Assembly: GCF_021442385.1 (NCBI RefSeq)
Contig: NZ_MUZA01000044.1
Location: forward strand, 1 to 53,058
Direction: 5' to 3'
Length of the DNA stretch: 53,058 bases
Origin: Micromonospora sp. MH99
GTDB taxonomy: Bacteria > Actinomycetota > Actinomycetes > Mycobacteriales > Micromonosporaceae
The position numbers were made by a program, and so were the translations under genes. Positions within the stretch are counted from its first letter, which is position 1. The number at the start of each line of letters is the position of its first letter. The notes under the pieces are model-generated. The model ran no database searches. It had not been told where the DNA came from and saw nothing but the letters and a program-made list of their open reading frames with translations. This document shows positions 16,139 through 24,561 of the stretch, piece after piece.

Positions 16139-16527
16139 ATCTCCCAGCCGGACAGGCCCAGGACGGGCCGGATCTCGACCGCCTGACTACCGGCCACGGG
16201 CAGGCGGCGTCCGATCTCGACAGCGCGGGCGTGGCTCTCGCAGTCGACGACGAAAAATCCGGCCACGTACCGGCCGCCGGACTCGACGGAACCCTCAACC
16301 AGCTGCGGGCCGTCGGCAGCGTCCTTCGTCTGTAGCGTCGTCGTGTTGATCGGGTCGGCGAGCGCGGTGGCGTCGATCAGTTCACCCGATTCGGCGAGCT
16401 CGTGCAGCAACGACTCGACAGGTGGCGGCCGGTCCTCTCCGCTGTCGGCCGCGGACCGGCCACCGCGCAGGAACATCGGGTGCACCCAGGCGCCGGGGTC
16501 GCCGTAGACGACCAGGACGAACCTCAT
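16135..16527 (-). CDS. YciI (DGPF domain) protein, ECF42 partner
   Basis: A 130-residue YciI-like protein beginning MRFVLVVYGDPGAW. It has the family blocks VESLLHELAESGELIDA and GGRYVAGFFVVDCESHARA, and ends in EIRPVLGLSGWEM. The DGPF tetrad itself is degraded to DGPQLVEGS. GGAAGG lies eight bases before the ATG. It forms a two-gene operon with the sigma factor, overlapping by four bases. This constant partnership is known for ECF42 sigma factors, although the partner's biochemical role is not settled. Confidence 0.9.
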   Translation of the reverse strand: MRFVLVVYGDPGAWVHPMFLRGGRSAADSGEDRPPPVESLLHELAESGELIDATALADPINTTTLQTKDAADGPQLVEGSVESGGRYVAGFFVVDCESHARAVEIGRRLPVAGSQAVEIRPVLGLSGWEM

Positions 16528-16731
16528 GACGTCTGCCTTCCTGTGCGGTGAGCGGCCTGGCGGCGGTGACGTGCGGAACGATACCCAGCAGATCCGGCCC
16601 AGGCGTTGTCCCACAACTCCAACTCCACCAGGTGCGGCTGGCGTACCAGATCGGCCGAGCCCGCGTCCGCGCAGCTGCGCGTCACGGAGCTCTTCGACCG
16701 CTCCCACCATTGACGGTGCGATGATCGGGTG

Positions 16732-17532
16732 GTGCGGGTGATGATGGCCACCGATGCGGGGCACCCGGGGCGGACGAATGAGGATTTCGCCGGTGCCGTG
16801 CCGTCCGGTGTGGTTCTGGTTGACGGCGCGGGCGGCATCGCCGGTGCCGAGAAGGTCTGCCACCACGGAGTGACCTGGTACGCCAGCCGTCTCGGCGGTG
16901 CTCTCCTGGGCGCGTTGTCCCAGCACCGGGCCCTACGTGACGGGCTGGCCGAGAGCATCGAGCGGATCACCGACGAGCATCGCGTCACCTGCGATGTCAC
17001 CAACTCGATCAGCCCTTACGCGGCAGTCGCGATGCTCCGGTTCTCGGATGGCCTCGTCGAGCACCTGGTCCTCGGAGACGCCGTGGCGGTCATCGGCCGG
17101 ACCGGCGCCGATCCCTTGGTCACCCGCGACCCGCGCGAGGCGATGATCGCCAGCCCCGTGGAGGCCCGGCTGAAGGGCGTGCCTGAAGGCACGGACGAGT
17201 ACCGGCGGATCCTGCTGGAGTTGCGTGCTCGACGCAACAGCCCGGGCGGTTTCTGGGTGGCCAAGGACAACCCGCGGGTTGTGGACGAGGCGATCACCGG
17301 CAGTTGCCCAACGGACGAGGTGACAGTTGCCGCTCTGCTGAGCAACGGCGCGAGCCGGCTGGTGGACACCCTCGGACTGACCAGTTGGGCGGGACTGCTG
17401 CAGCTGGCGGAAACCGCCGGACCCGGCGAGGTCATCGGCCGGGTCAGGGAGGCCGAGGTTCGCGGCGACGTCGCCCCGGACGACGCGACGATCATCTGCT
17501 GCAGCCGCACGAGACAGCTCGGCGACGGGTAA
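16732..17532 (+). CDS. PP2C-like serine/threonine phosphatase domain protein
   Basis: A 266-residue protein with PP2C-type landmarks. ATDAGHPGRTNEDFAGA near the N-terminus matches the first metal-binding block (NED), VLVDGAGG the DGxGG block, and DDATIICC the terminal D-x-T strand. The second metal block is poorly conserved, so activity is uncertain. There is no membrane segment. GATGAT at 16720-16725 lies six bases before GTG 16732, supporting this leaderless start over other in-frame GTG/ATG codons nearby. It stands alone, divergent from the ECF42/YciI pair. A target kinase or pathway is not indicated. Confidence 0.7.
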   Translation: MRVMMATDAGHPGRTNEDFAGAVPSGVVLVDGAGGIAGAEKVCHHGVTWYASRLGGALLGALSQHRALRDGLAESIERITDEHRVTCDVTNSISPYAAVAMLRFSDGLVEHLVLGDAVAVIGRTGADPLVTRDPREAMIASPVEARLKGVPEGTDEYRRILLELRARRNSPGGFWVAKDNPRVVDEAITGSCPTDEVTVAALLSNGASRLVDTLGLTSWAGLLQLAETAGPGEVIGRVREAEVRGDVAPDDATIICCSRTRQLGDG

Positions 17533-17570
17533 CCCGATCACCGGTTCCCGGCCGGGCATACTCGCTGTTC

Positions 17571-17714
17571 ATGACGTACGACCTCGCGGTCTGGGAAGGC
17601 GAGCGCCCAGACGAGTCGAACGCGGCCGAGACTTTCAGCGCCCTGTACGACCAGTACATCGGACGAGACGATCCGACGTTGATGCCGCCCACGCCAGCCA
17701 ACCTGGCCCGTTGA
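17571..17714 (+). CDS. Short MTYDLAVWEGERP protein, probably truncated
   Basis: Forty-seven residues open with MTYDLAVWEGERPD, then ALYDQYIGRDD. This opening is familiar from a conserved actinomycete hypothetical family of more than 100 residues, in which a PPTP segment and a longer alpha/beta part follow. Here a TGA comes after PPTPANLAR. CATACT eight bases before the ATG suggests a leaderless promoter is still present. It is most likely a gene cut at its 3' end, although a functional short form is possible. Confidence 0.5.
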   Translation: MTYDLAVWEGERPDESNAAETFSALYDQYIGRDDPTLMPPTPANLAR

Positions 17715-17750
17715 CTTCAGCGAGCCTGGCGGGAAGGTCAGGCAGCGTGC

Positions 17751-18659
17751 TCAGGCTGCGCGGCGTCCCCAGGCCGAGATCAGCGGCGCGAGGGTGAGGT
17801 CGAGTTCGCCGGCATCGACGGCGGCCAGGTGCGCGTCGATCTCGGCGTCGTCGGCCAGCCCGGCGGCGAGCAACTCGGCGCGGACCAGGCGCACCGTCGC
17901 CGTCTCCAGCCGGTCGCAGGCCACCCCGCCGACCGGGAAGGAACCGGCCGCCGCCACATCGACCAGGCCCGCCGCGCGCAACGACTGCGGCAGCGTACGG
18001 CCGTAGCGCAGATCGGCGCCGCGGCGCGTCAGCAACTCCCGGACGGCACGCCGCAGTCGGTTGGCACGCCGCTGCGCCGGACCGACCTCATCGAGGCAGG
18101 CCAGCGGCTGCAACTCGGTGTCGGCGTCCTCGATCAACAACCAGCCGCCGGGCTTCAACGCCGCCACCATCGTCGCCAACGCCCGGGCACGGTCGGGCAC
18201 GTGAACGAGCACGAGCCGTGCGTGTACCAGGTCAAACGTGCCGGACTGCGGAGGCGGGTCCCCGACGACGTCGTGCCGAAGCACCTCGTACCCGCCGTGC
18301 GGATCCAACCAGGTCGGGTTGATGTCCGTGGCCAGCACGTGACCGGTTGGTCCGACGGCCGCGGCCAGGGCCTCGGGAATGCTGGGCCCTCCGGCACCGA
18401 CTTCCCAGCAGCGCCAGCCCGCCCTCAGCCCGAGCCGGTCGAGGTGCCCGCGCGTGACACCGTCGAACAGCTCGGCCAGCCAGCCGAACCGCTCGCCCGC
18501 CTCGCGTCGGGCATTGTCGAGCAGGTAGCGGTGATCCGGCGCAGCCTCGGGGGAGTGCGGTGGCGGGGTCCCGGACCGGGCGCCCGCGGTATTCACCGGT
18601 TCTCCAGTCGTCGCGTGCGGCTCGGGCCCGGGATCGACGACGGGCTGCGATGAACTCAT
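17751..18659 (-). CDS. SAM-dependent methyltransferase (class I)
   Basis: A 302-residue protein with a class I methyltransferase core. The SAM-binding motif I is CWEVGAGGPSIPEALAA (about 83-99), followed by VLATDINPTWLD (motif II) and FDLVHARLVLVHVPDR with LKPGGWLLIEDAD (motifs post-I to III). The first 40 residues are Pro/Gly-rich and probably disordered. The C-terminal part resembles small-molecule methyltransferases of the UbiE/Methyltransf_25 type. The substrate is unknown. The ATG has a GAGGATGGGGG site. It is upstream of nothing on its strand, so it is probably monocistronic. Confidence 0.85.
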   Translation of the reverse strand: MSSSQPVVDPGPEPHATTGEPVNTAGARSGTPPPHSPEAAPDHRYLLDNARREAGERFGWLAELFDGVTRGHLDRLGLRAGWRCWEVGAGGPSIPEALAAAVGPTGHVLATDINPTWLDPHGGYEVLRHDVVGDPPPQSGTFDLVHARLVLVHVPDRARALATMVAALKPGGWLLIEDADTELQPLACLDEVGPAQRRANRLRRAVRELLTRRGADLRYGRTLPQSLRAAGLVDVAAAGSFPVGGVACDRLETATVRLVRAELLAAGLADDAEIDAHLAAVDAGELDLTLAPLISAWGRRAA

Positions 18660-18957
18660 GCCCCCATCCTCACGCCCACCGGGTGTGGTGTCAGCAGGAA
18701 ACGGGCTGCATTCGAGCACAGCCCCGGCTCCGGCCGGCCAGGCCGACCCCGCACCCCTCGACACGATCGGCCGCCCGGGATCGAGCAGCGTTGTGCGCCA
18801 GCGTTTCGGTCAGCCCGGTCGACCAGGGCCTGCGGCACGTCGCGGAGCGTGCGGTCGGAGTCCGGCCAGACCTTCGCCGGGATGGGCGCTCGTCCTCCCG
18901 GGGCGACCGCACGGCGATCGCCCCGGGGTTCCGCGTGGCGGACGGCCGGCGTATTCC

Positions 18958-20220
18958 CTAGATCGACGTGGCCGGAGTCAGCTCGACGACGCTGCCGGTG
19001 GCGCGGGACCGCTCGGCTGCCCAGACGACTCGGTGGGAGGAGATGCTCTCCTCGGGTCCGGAGGTGACAAGTGAGCGGTCCCCGGTGGCGACCGCCTCGA
19101 TGAACGCCTCGATGAGCGCCCCGTCGGCGCCGCCGTGCCCGTCCGCGGCCGAGGCGTCGCCGTCGGGATCCAGGTTGATGGTCTCGACGGTGTCGGTGAG
19201 GAAGTCGTGGACGTGCAGGGTACGACCGTCTCCCTCGATGCTGCCGAACGTGCCGAAGATCCGCGTCTTGCGGAAGTCAAGCGCGGTGAAGGCCGTCATC
19301 GTGAAGGCGACCGTGGTGCCGCCCTCATATTCGAGGTTGACCACCTGGTGGTCGACGACGTCGTTGCGGCCCGCGTAGACGCAGACGCCGTACGGGCCGT
19401 CCCTGAGCGCTTTGTGGACACCGTCCGCGCTGACGTCGTCGGTGAGCACGCCCAGCGGCCATGCCTCGTGGACGGGATCACCGAGGAAACGTTCGTAGAT
19501 CCGGATCGCGGAGTAGGCACAGGATCGTTCGACCGGGCAGTCGACGCAGCGCTCGGTCGCTCCGGCTGGACGGTTCTCCGGCCGGAAGTGGGCGAGGCCG
19601 CCGAAGGAGGAGACCCGTCGGACCGGTCGGCCGATGAGGTGGCCGAGCCAGTCGATGTCGTGGCAGGACTTGGCGAGCAGCATCGACGAGGATTCGGCCT
19701 CCACCGCCCAGTTGCCGCGCACGTAGCTGTGGGCGTGGTGCCACCAGCCGACCGGCTCCAGGTGATCGATGCTGACGATCGCGCCGATCCGCCCGGAGTC
19801 GATCAGCCGCTTGAGTGTCTGGGAATAGGGCGTGTATCGGAGTACGTGACAGACGGCGAGGAGGACGTCGTTGTCGACGGCTGCGGCGACGATGCGTTCC
19901 GCCTGCTCGGGCAACGGGGCCATCGGCTTCTCCAGCAGGATCGCGTAGCCGCGTTCGGCGAAGGCCACCACCGGCTCGACATGCGCGCGATCGGGGGTCG
20001 CCACGATCACCGCGTCGGCGAGCCGGGGCTGTGCGGCGAGGTCTTCCCACGAGGCGAACCGGCGCTCGGCGGGTACGTCGAACTCGTCGGCCAGGGTGAT
20101 GCGGCGGGCGGGGTCGGGATCGGCGACAGCTGCGATCGTGGCGTTTGCGGTGGCGGCGGCGAGGCGTGCGTAGGCCGCGCCTCGCGCTCCGGCACCGACG
20201 ATCGCCAGTGTGATGGACAT
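18958..20220 (-). CDS. Gfo/Idh/MocA family sugar oxidoreductase
   Basis: A 420-residue NAD(P)-dependent oxidoreductase. LAIVGAGARGAAYARL is the Rossmann motif (5-20), EKP the catalytic-domain signature Lys motif (97-99), and CHVLRYTPYSQ the following block. An internal cluster, Cys225, Cys228 and Cys234 in ERCVDCPVERSC, recurs in some sugar-dehydrogenase members and could bind metal. It is the last gene of the ABC-transporter cluster, 10 bases after the MalG-type permease gene. It probably modifies an imported sugar or sugar derivative, but the exact substrate cannot be read. Confidence 0.9.
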   Translation of the reverse strand: MSITLAIVGAGARGAAYARLAAATANATIAAVADPDPARRITLADEFDVPAERRFASWEDLAAQPRLADAVIVATPDRAHVEPVVAFAERGYAILLEKPMAPLPEQAERIVAAAVDNDVLLAVCHVLRYTPYSQTLKRLIDSGRIGAIVSIDHLEPVGWWHHAHSYVRGNWAVEAESSSMLLAKSCHDIDWLGHLIGRPVRRVSSFGGLAHFRPENRPAGATERCVDCPVERSCAYSAIRIYERFLGDPVHEAWPLGVLTDDVSADGVHKALRDGPYGVCVYAGRNDVVDHQVVNLEYEGGTTVAFTMTAFTALDFRKTRIFGTFGSIEGDGRTLHVHDFLTDTVETINLDPDGDASAADGHGGADGALIEAFIEAVATGDRSLVTSGPEESISSHRVVWAAERSRATGSVVELTPATSI

Positions 20221-20230
20221 CAGGTGTCTC

Positions 20231-21037
20231 CTATTTGATGGCGCCGGAAAGGATGCCTTTGACGAAGTGGCGCTGGAAGAAGAGGTAGAGGATGACCACG
20301 GGGACGATGACGATGATCGTTCCGGCGCTGAGCAGCGGAATGTTGCGGCCGTAGGCCTGGATGAACTTGCCGAGCCCGGACGGCGCCGTCCGCATCGCCG
20401 GGTCCTGGATGAGGATCAGCGCGAGCAGGAACTGGTTCCACGCCCACATGAAGTAGAGAAGGCCGAGGGTGGTGAGCGCCGGCCGGGCGGTGGGCAGCAG
20501 GACCTGGCGCAGGATCTGCCTGCTGGTCGCGCCGTCCATCTCGGCGGCCTCGGTGAGTTCCGGCGGCAGCGACTCGAAGTGGCTCCGCATCCAGAACACC
20601 CCGAACGGCATGAACGCCCCGATGAGCGGCAGGATGACCGCCCAGTAGGTGTTGAGGAGTCCGATCGACTTGAGGTCGTAGTAGAGCGGGATGACGATCG
20701 ACTCGTACGGCAGGGCCAGACCCAGCATGAGCAACGCGAAGATCGGCCCCCGGACGGCGAGCCGCATCATCGCCAGCCCGTATCCGGCGAGCGTCGCGAG
20801 CACCAGAGCGAGGGGTACGACGCCGAGCGCGATGATCAGGCTGGACCGCATGAGGTCAGCGAAGCCGCCTGTCGACCAGGCGTCGACGTAGTTGTGCCAC
20901 TGCGGATCCGACGGCCACGCGAGGCCCGGGCTGAGATTGTCCTGTGGTTGCAGCGACGCGGCGAGGATCGCGTAGAAGGGAACCAGCACCGAGGCGGTGG
21001 CAGCCAGCAGCGACAACCGGGTCATCGACCGGATCAT
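20231..21037 (-). CDS. ABC sugar transporter permease (MalG type)
   Basis: A 268-residue inner-membrane permease with about six helices. The EAA loop is in ELTEAAEMDGATSRQILRQVLLP (read as EAAEMDGA then LLPTARPALTT), which contacts the ATPase. LVPFYAILAASLQP marks the first helix of MalG-type CUT1 permeases. Its start overlaps the MalF-type gene by four bases. No ATPase gene is present, so a shared MsiK-type ATPase encoded elsewhere is likely, as is common in actinomycetes. Confidence 0.93.
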   Translation of the reverse strand: MIRSMTRLSLLAATASVLVPFYAILAASLQPQDNLSPGLAWPSDPQWHNYVDAWSTGGFADLMRSSLIIALGVVPLALVLATLAGYGLAMMRLAVRGPIFALLMLGLALPYESIVIPLYYDLKSIGLLNTYWAVILPLIGAFMPFGVFWMRSHFESLPPELTEAAEMDGATSRQILRQVLLPTARPALTTLGLLYFMWAWNQFLLALILIQDPAMRTAPSGLGKFIQAYGRNIPLLSAGTIIVIVPVVILYLFFQRHFVKGILSGAIK

Positions 21038-21975
21038 GTCTTCTCCCGGGTGAGGCGGTTGAGGGCGAACATGACCGCGCAGGTCAACAGGGACAGGACG
21101 ACGGCGAGCGCGCAGGCGGTGCCGACCTGCCCCGCGGTGAAGGTCAGCCGGTAGATGGCGACACCGGGCACCAGTGTCGACTCCCCGGGGCCGCCGGCGG
21201 TCATCACGTAGACGACGTCGAAGCTGGCCAGGGCTGCGATCACGGTGACGGTCGCGGCCACCGACATCTCGCGGCGCAGACCCGGCATTGTGACGTGCCA
21301 GAACTCGTGGATCGCGCCGGCGCCGTCGAGTCGGGCGGCTTCGTACAGGGCCGGATCGATCTTGCCGATTCCGGAGTACAGCAGCAGGAAACAGAGCCCG
21401 GTCGAGACCCAGGTCCCGACGACTCCGACCGCCGGGTAGGCCCAGGTGAAGTCACCCAGCCAGGCCCGGGTGAGGTCGGACAGGCCGACCGCGCGCAGCA
21501 GCGCGTTGAACGGTCCGTCGTCGTCGAAGAACAGCTTCCAGACGCTGCCGACCGCGACCAGCGGAAGGATCTGCGGCAGGAAGATCACGGTACGGACGAA
21601 GGGCATGCCCTTCCAGGGCACGTTCGCGACGAGCGCCGCCAGCACCAGGCCGAAGCAGATCGGGATGACCGAGTAGAAGAGGATCAGCCCGAAGGCGTGG
21701 ACCAGGGAGAGCCGCAGCGCCGGGTCGGCGAGGATCTCCCGGTAGTTGTCGAGCCCGGCCCAGGTGGCGACGCCGATCCCGTTCCAGTCCCAGAACGAGA
21801 TCCAGAGGCTGTGCAGCCAGGGCGCGATCACGAAGGCCGCGTAGAAGAGCAGCGCCGGTGCGGTGTAGAGCAGCGGTACGAGTCGTGCCCGCGACCGCCG
21901 GGCCCGCACCGGCGTCGCGGGAGCGACGACGGTGCGGTCCCGGACGGCCACGCGGTTCGCGAGGCTGTCAGCCAT
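21034..21975 (-). CDS. ABC sugar transporter permease (MalF type)
   Basis: A 313-residue permease with about six helices after a 30-residue basic N-terminus. It has the first-helix block YTAPALLFYAAFVIAPWLHS, the SFWDWNGIG loop typical of CUT1 MalF-type proteins, and the EAA motif YEAARLDGAGAIHEFWHVTM (about 214-233). It forms the import channel with the MalG-type protein. Its start lies inside the end of the binding-protein gene (8-bp overlap), so the operon is tightly coupled. Confidence 0.93.
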   Translation of the reverse strand: MADSLANRVAVRDRTVVAPATPVRARRSRARLVPLLYTAPALLFYAAFVIAPWLHSLWISFWDWNGIGVATWAGLDNYREILADPALRLSLVHAFGLILFYSVIPICFGLVLAALVANVPWKGMPFVRTVIFLPQILPLVAVGSVWKLFFDDDGPFNALLRAVGLSDLTRAWLGDFTWAYPAVGVVGTWVSTGLCFLLLYSGIGKIDPALYEAARLDGAGAIHEFWHVTMPGLRREMSVAATVTVIAALASFDVVYVMTAGGPGESTLVPGVAIYRLTFTAGQVGTACALAVVLSLLTCAVMFALNRLTREKT

Positions 21976-23284
21976 GCGTCTTGGCCCAGTCGGACTGGAC
22001 GGCCCGGATGAACGTGGCGGGGTCGACCTTGCCGGCGATCAGCTTCTGGGTCTCGGCGACCAGCGTGTCGTTCATGGTCGCGGTGGCGTTGTTGTTGAAC
22101 CCGATGAGCCCGTCATCGGCGTTGACCTTGTTCCACGCGGCGATCAGGTCGGCGGAGATCGTGCCGGGCTCGGCGGTCACGGTCGAGGTGTCCGAGGGCA
22201 GGAAGCCCTGCGCGAAGGAGGCCTTGGCAGCCTCCGGGCCGCGCAGGAAGTCCAGGAAGGCGGCGGCGGCCTGCGCGTTCTTCGACTTCCGTGAGATCCC
22301 GTACGCCACCGAGGTGCCGATCGCGGTGGCCTTGGGGCCGGGGAAGGCCACGAAGCCGGCGTCGCCCCGCAGCGCGTCGCCGATCTTCTTCGAGTCCCAG
22401 GAGCCGTCGACGAAGAAGACGCCGTCGCCCTTGGTGAACTTGTCCACCGCACCCTGCAGGTCGATGCCGTTGGCGTCCTTGGAGTAGTAGCCCTTCGTAC
22501 CCCAGTCGGTGATGCTCTGGGCGCCCTTCGCGTTCCCGGCGGTGTCGAAGGTGGCGCCGCCCTCACCGAAGACCCACTTGGCGTACGCGGCCGGGCCGTC
22601 CGTGGACTGCCCGATGAGCTGGATCGGGAAGGAGGCGTGGCCCTCCTTGTTGCCGAGCTGGAGCGGGGTCTCACCGCCGGCCTTGGCCTTGGCCAGGGCG
22701 GCCTCCAGGTCCTCGAGTGAGGCCGGAGCCGCAGCGATGCCGAGCTTCTTCAACTTGGCCTTGTTGTAGTAGAGGCCGACCTGCGAGAAGGAAGCGGGTG
22801 CCGCGTACAGGTCGCCTGAGCCGAGGGTGGTGCCGTCCTTGGCGACCCGCCACTGGTTGAGCTGCCCGGCCGGGTATGCCGTCTCCCAGCCGTACGCCTT
22901 CGCATACGGCTGAAGGTTGAGGATCAACTGGTCCTTGACCGTGGTGCCCACCGCGTTGAGCAGCACGATGTCGGGCGAGGTGTCGCTGGACAACGCGAGG
23001 TTGAGCGACTTGTTGTAGTCGTCGTACGTGGTGTCGACGTAGTTGATCTTGACGTTGGGGTGCTTCGCCTTGAACGCCGGGATGATGTCCTTCATGGCGG
23101 CGCCCGACTCGGGGGTGGCGATCAGGTTGAGTTCCACAGGGCCGGACGGAACGCCGGTCTGGACGGCCGCGTTCGCGTCGGCGGCCGGTTCATCGCTGGA
23201 GGAGCTGCCGGGTGCGCACGCGCCGAGCGCGAGGAGCACTGCTGCCGCGCTGAGCGCACTCTTCACCGATGGCAATGACTTCAT
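21968..23284 (-). CDS. ABC sugar-binding lipoprotein (family 1 solute-binding protein)
   Basis: A 438-residue extracellular solute-binding protein. The signal peptide ends in a lipobox (LLALGACAP), so the Cys should be lipidated and anchored on the outer face of the membrane. Family 1 features include AAMKDIIPAFKAKHPNVKIN, DTSPDIVLLNA and the ligand-side KFTKGDGVFFVDGSWDSKK segment. It is the first gene of the permease and oxidoreductase operon. AGGGAG precedes the ATG. The intergenic region shared with the ROK regulator carries a 19-bp site related to the one before the GH16 gene. This suggests glucan-derived oligosaccharides as ligand, which is inference. Confidence 0.92.
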   Translation of the reverse strand: MKSLPSVKSALSAAAVLLALGACAPGSSSSDEPAADANAAVQTGVPSGPVELNLIATPESGAAMKDIIPAFKAKHPNVKINYVDTTYDDYNKSLNLALSSDTSPDIVLLNAVGTTVKDQLILNLQPYAKAYGWETAYPAGQLNQWRVAKDGTTLGSGDLYAAPASFSQVGLYYNKAKLKKLGIAAAPASLEDLEAALAKAKAGGETPLQLGNKEGHASFPIQLIGQSTDGPAAYAKWVFGEGGATFDTAGNAKGAQSITDWGTKGYYSKDANGIDLQGAVDKFTKGDGVFFVDGSWDSKKIGDALRGDAGFVAFPGPKATAIGTSVAYGISRKSKNAQAAAAFLDFLRGPEAAKASFAQGFLPSDTSTVTAEPGTISADLIAAWNKVNADDGLIGFNNNATATMNDTLVAETQKLIAGKVDPATFIRAVQSDWAKTHG

Positions 23285-23312
23285 GGGGGATCTCCCTGGG
23301 CAGGAGTAGTTT

Positions 23313-23331
23313 CGAAGGAAACTTGCGTTCG
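23313..23331. promoter_or_regulatory. Probable ROK-regulator operator, divergent promoter region
   Basis: CGAAGGAAACTTGCGTTCG is an imperfect palindrome matching 14 of 19 bases of the site at 24524-24542. It lies between the binding-protein gene and the ROK gene. A perfect TATAAT follows at 23333-23338, reading toward the ROK gene, so the operator would sit in that promoter's spacer. Confidence 0.6.
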
Positions 23332-23332
23332 C

Positions 23333-23338
23333 TATAAT
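23333..23338 (+). promoter_or_regulatory. Consensus -10 (TATAAT) of the ROK gene
   Basis: TATAAT is unusual in this GC-rich sequence. A start near 23345 gives a short 5' UTR containing AAGGGG before ATG 23373. The -35 position (about 23310) is TTTCGA, which is weak, so initiation may depend on regulation. Confidence 0.6.
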
Positions 23339-23372
23339 GAGCGGTCTACGAACCCACGTCAAGGGGCAGCGA

Positions 23373-24497
23373 ATGACCGTAGGTGACGCTCTTCCGGGCG
23401 GGGACCAGAGCGCCCTACGGCATCTGAACACGCGTCGTGTGCTGCGACTGCTCTACGAGGGGCCGTCGCTGACCATCAGCGGTGTCGCCCGCGAGACCGG
23501 GTTGTCCCGCCCCACCGTGCAGGGCATCCTGACCTCCCTGGTGGAGTCCCGACTGCTGCTGCTGGACGGTTTCGACACCGCCCGAACCGGAGGGCGGCCG
23601 GCACAGCGGTACCGCTTCGCCGCGGACGCGGGCATCCTGGCCGGCCTCGACATCGGGGCGCACGCGGTGTCGGTGCGGATCACCGACCTCGCCGGCGCGC
23701 AGGTGGCGGCCGCCCGGGCCGCGATCGACCCGGCCCTGGACCCGACCGGCCGCATCGACGCCGCGGTCAACCTGCTGCGACGGACGATTCCGGCCAACTC
23801 ACCTCGGCTGTGGGCGGCCTGTGCCGGCTCCCCGGGCATCATCGCCGACGGTGTGGTGCGGCTGAGCGTGGCCATCCCGGACTGGACCGGCACGGCACTT
23901 GCCAAGGAACTCGCCGCCCGCCTGGACTGCCCGGTGAGCGCCGTCAAGGACGCCAACCTCGCGGTCCTCGCCGAGCACCGGGTCGGTGCCGCGCAGGGCG
24001 TCGACCACGTCCTGTACGTGCATGCCGGGCACCGCCTCGGCGTCGGCGTCCTGGTGGACGGCAGGCCGTTCGGCGGCGGCCGGGGGGCTGCGGGAGAGAT
24101 CGGCCGGCACCCGGGCCTGGGCTGGGAGGCGGCACCCCGCAAGCTGCTTTCCGACGCGGGGGTAGCTCCCGGCATGAATTCACGCGAGTGGGTCTTCGCG
24201 CAGGCCAGGCGGGGGGACAAGCGTGCGGTCCGGGCCGTCGACGACTACGCCCGGGCGCTCGCCGAGGGGGTGGGCGCCATGGTTCTCGCCATGGACCCGC
24301 AGGTGGTCGTGGTGGGCGGTGGCATCGCGCGCGCCGGCGAGACGGTGATGGAGCCGGTGCGGCGCCACCTCGCCGAGATCCTGTACGAGTTGCCAGGCCT
24401 GACGATCTCCGCGCTCGGAGACGACGCGGTGGCGATCGGCGCGGTCGAGACCGCCCGGGACACGGTCCGCGCGGAGCTGTTCACCGACGGCTCTTGA
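23373..24497 (+). CDS. ROK family transcriptional regulator (NagC/XylR type)
   Basis: A 374-residue regulator. An N-terminal winged helix-turn-helix (about 15-75; LTISGVARETGLSRPTVQGI) is followed by a ROK sugar-kinase-like domain beginning GILAGLDIGAHAVSVRITDL. The ROK zinc-binding Cys motif is not evident, and the kinase GHxxxxPxG block is altered to GEIGRHPGLG, so it is probably a sensor rather than a kinase. AAGGGG lies six bases before ATG 23373. It is divergent from a sugar ABC operon and directly upstream of a GH16 glucanase gene, whose -35 overlaps this gene's stop codon. It most likely controls both and itself. Confidence 0.92.
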   Translation: MTVGDALPGGDQSALRHLNTRRVLRLLYEGPSLTISGVARETGLSRPTVQGILTSLVESRLLLLDGFDTARTGGRPAQRYRFAADAGILAGLDIGAHAVSVRITDLAGAQVAAARAAIDPALDPTGRIDAAVNLLRRTIPANSPRLWAACAGSPGIIADGVVRLSVAIPDWTGTALAKELAARLDCPVSAVKDANLAVLAEHRVGAAQGVDHVLYVHAGHRLGVGVLVDGRPFGGGRGAAGEIGRHPGLGWEAAPRKLLSDAGVAPGMNSREWVFAQARRGDKRAVRAVDDYARALAEGVGAMVLAMDPQVVVVGGGIARAGETVMEPVRRHLAEILYELPGLTISALGDDAVAIGAVETARDTVRAELFTDGS

Positions 24498-24522
24498 CAG
24501 CGGCTGGGCTCGCCGGCATATT
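24494..24522 (+). promoter_or_regulatory. Promoter of the GH16 glucanase gene
   Basis: TTGACA (24494-24499) and CATATT (24517-24522) are spaced by 17 bp. The -35 overlaps the stop codon of the ROK gene. Start is expected near 24529, inside the operator that follows. Confidence 0.7.
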
Positions 24523-24523
24523 C

Positions 24524-24542
24524 CGAAAGAACTTTTCTTTCG
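24524..24542 (+). promoter_or_regulatory. 19-bp palindromic operator at the GH16 start site
   Basis: CGAAAGAA and TTCTTTCG are perfect complementary 8-base arms around CTT. The site covers the expected transcription start, so a bound repressor would block initiation. The sequence relates to the site at 23313-23331, and the ROK protein is the likely ligand. Confidence 0.7.
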
Positions 24543-24561
24543 TTACCCCCGGGAGTGCCTC

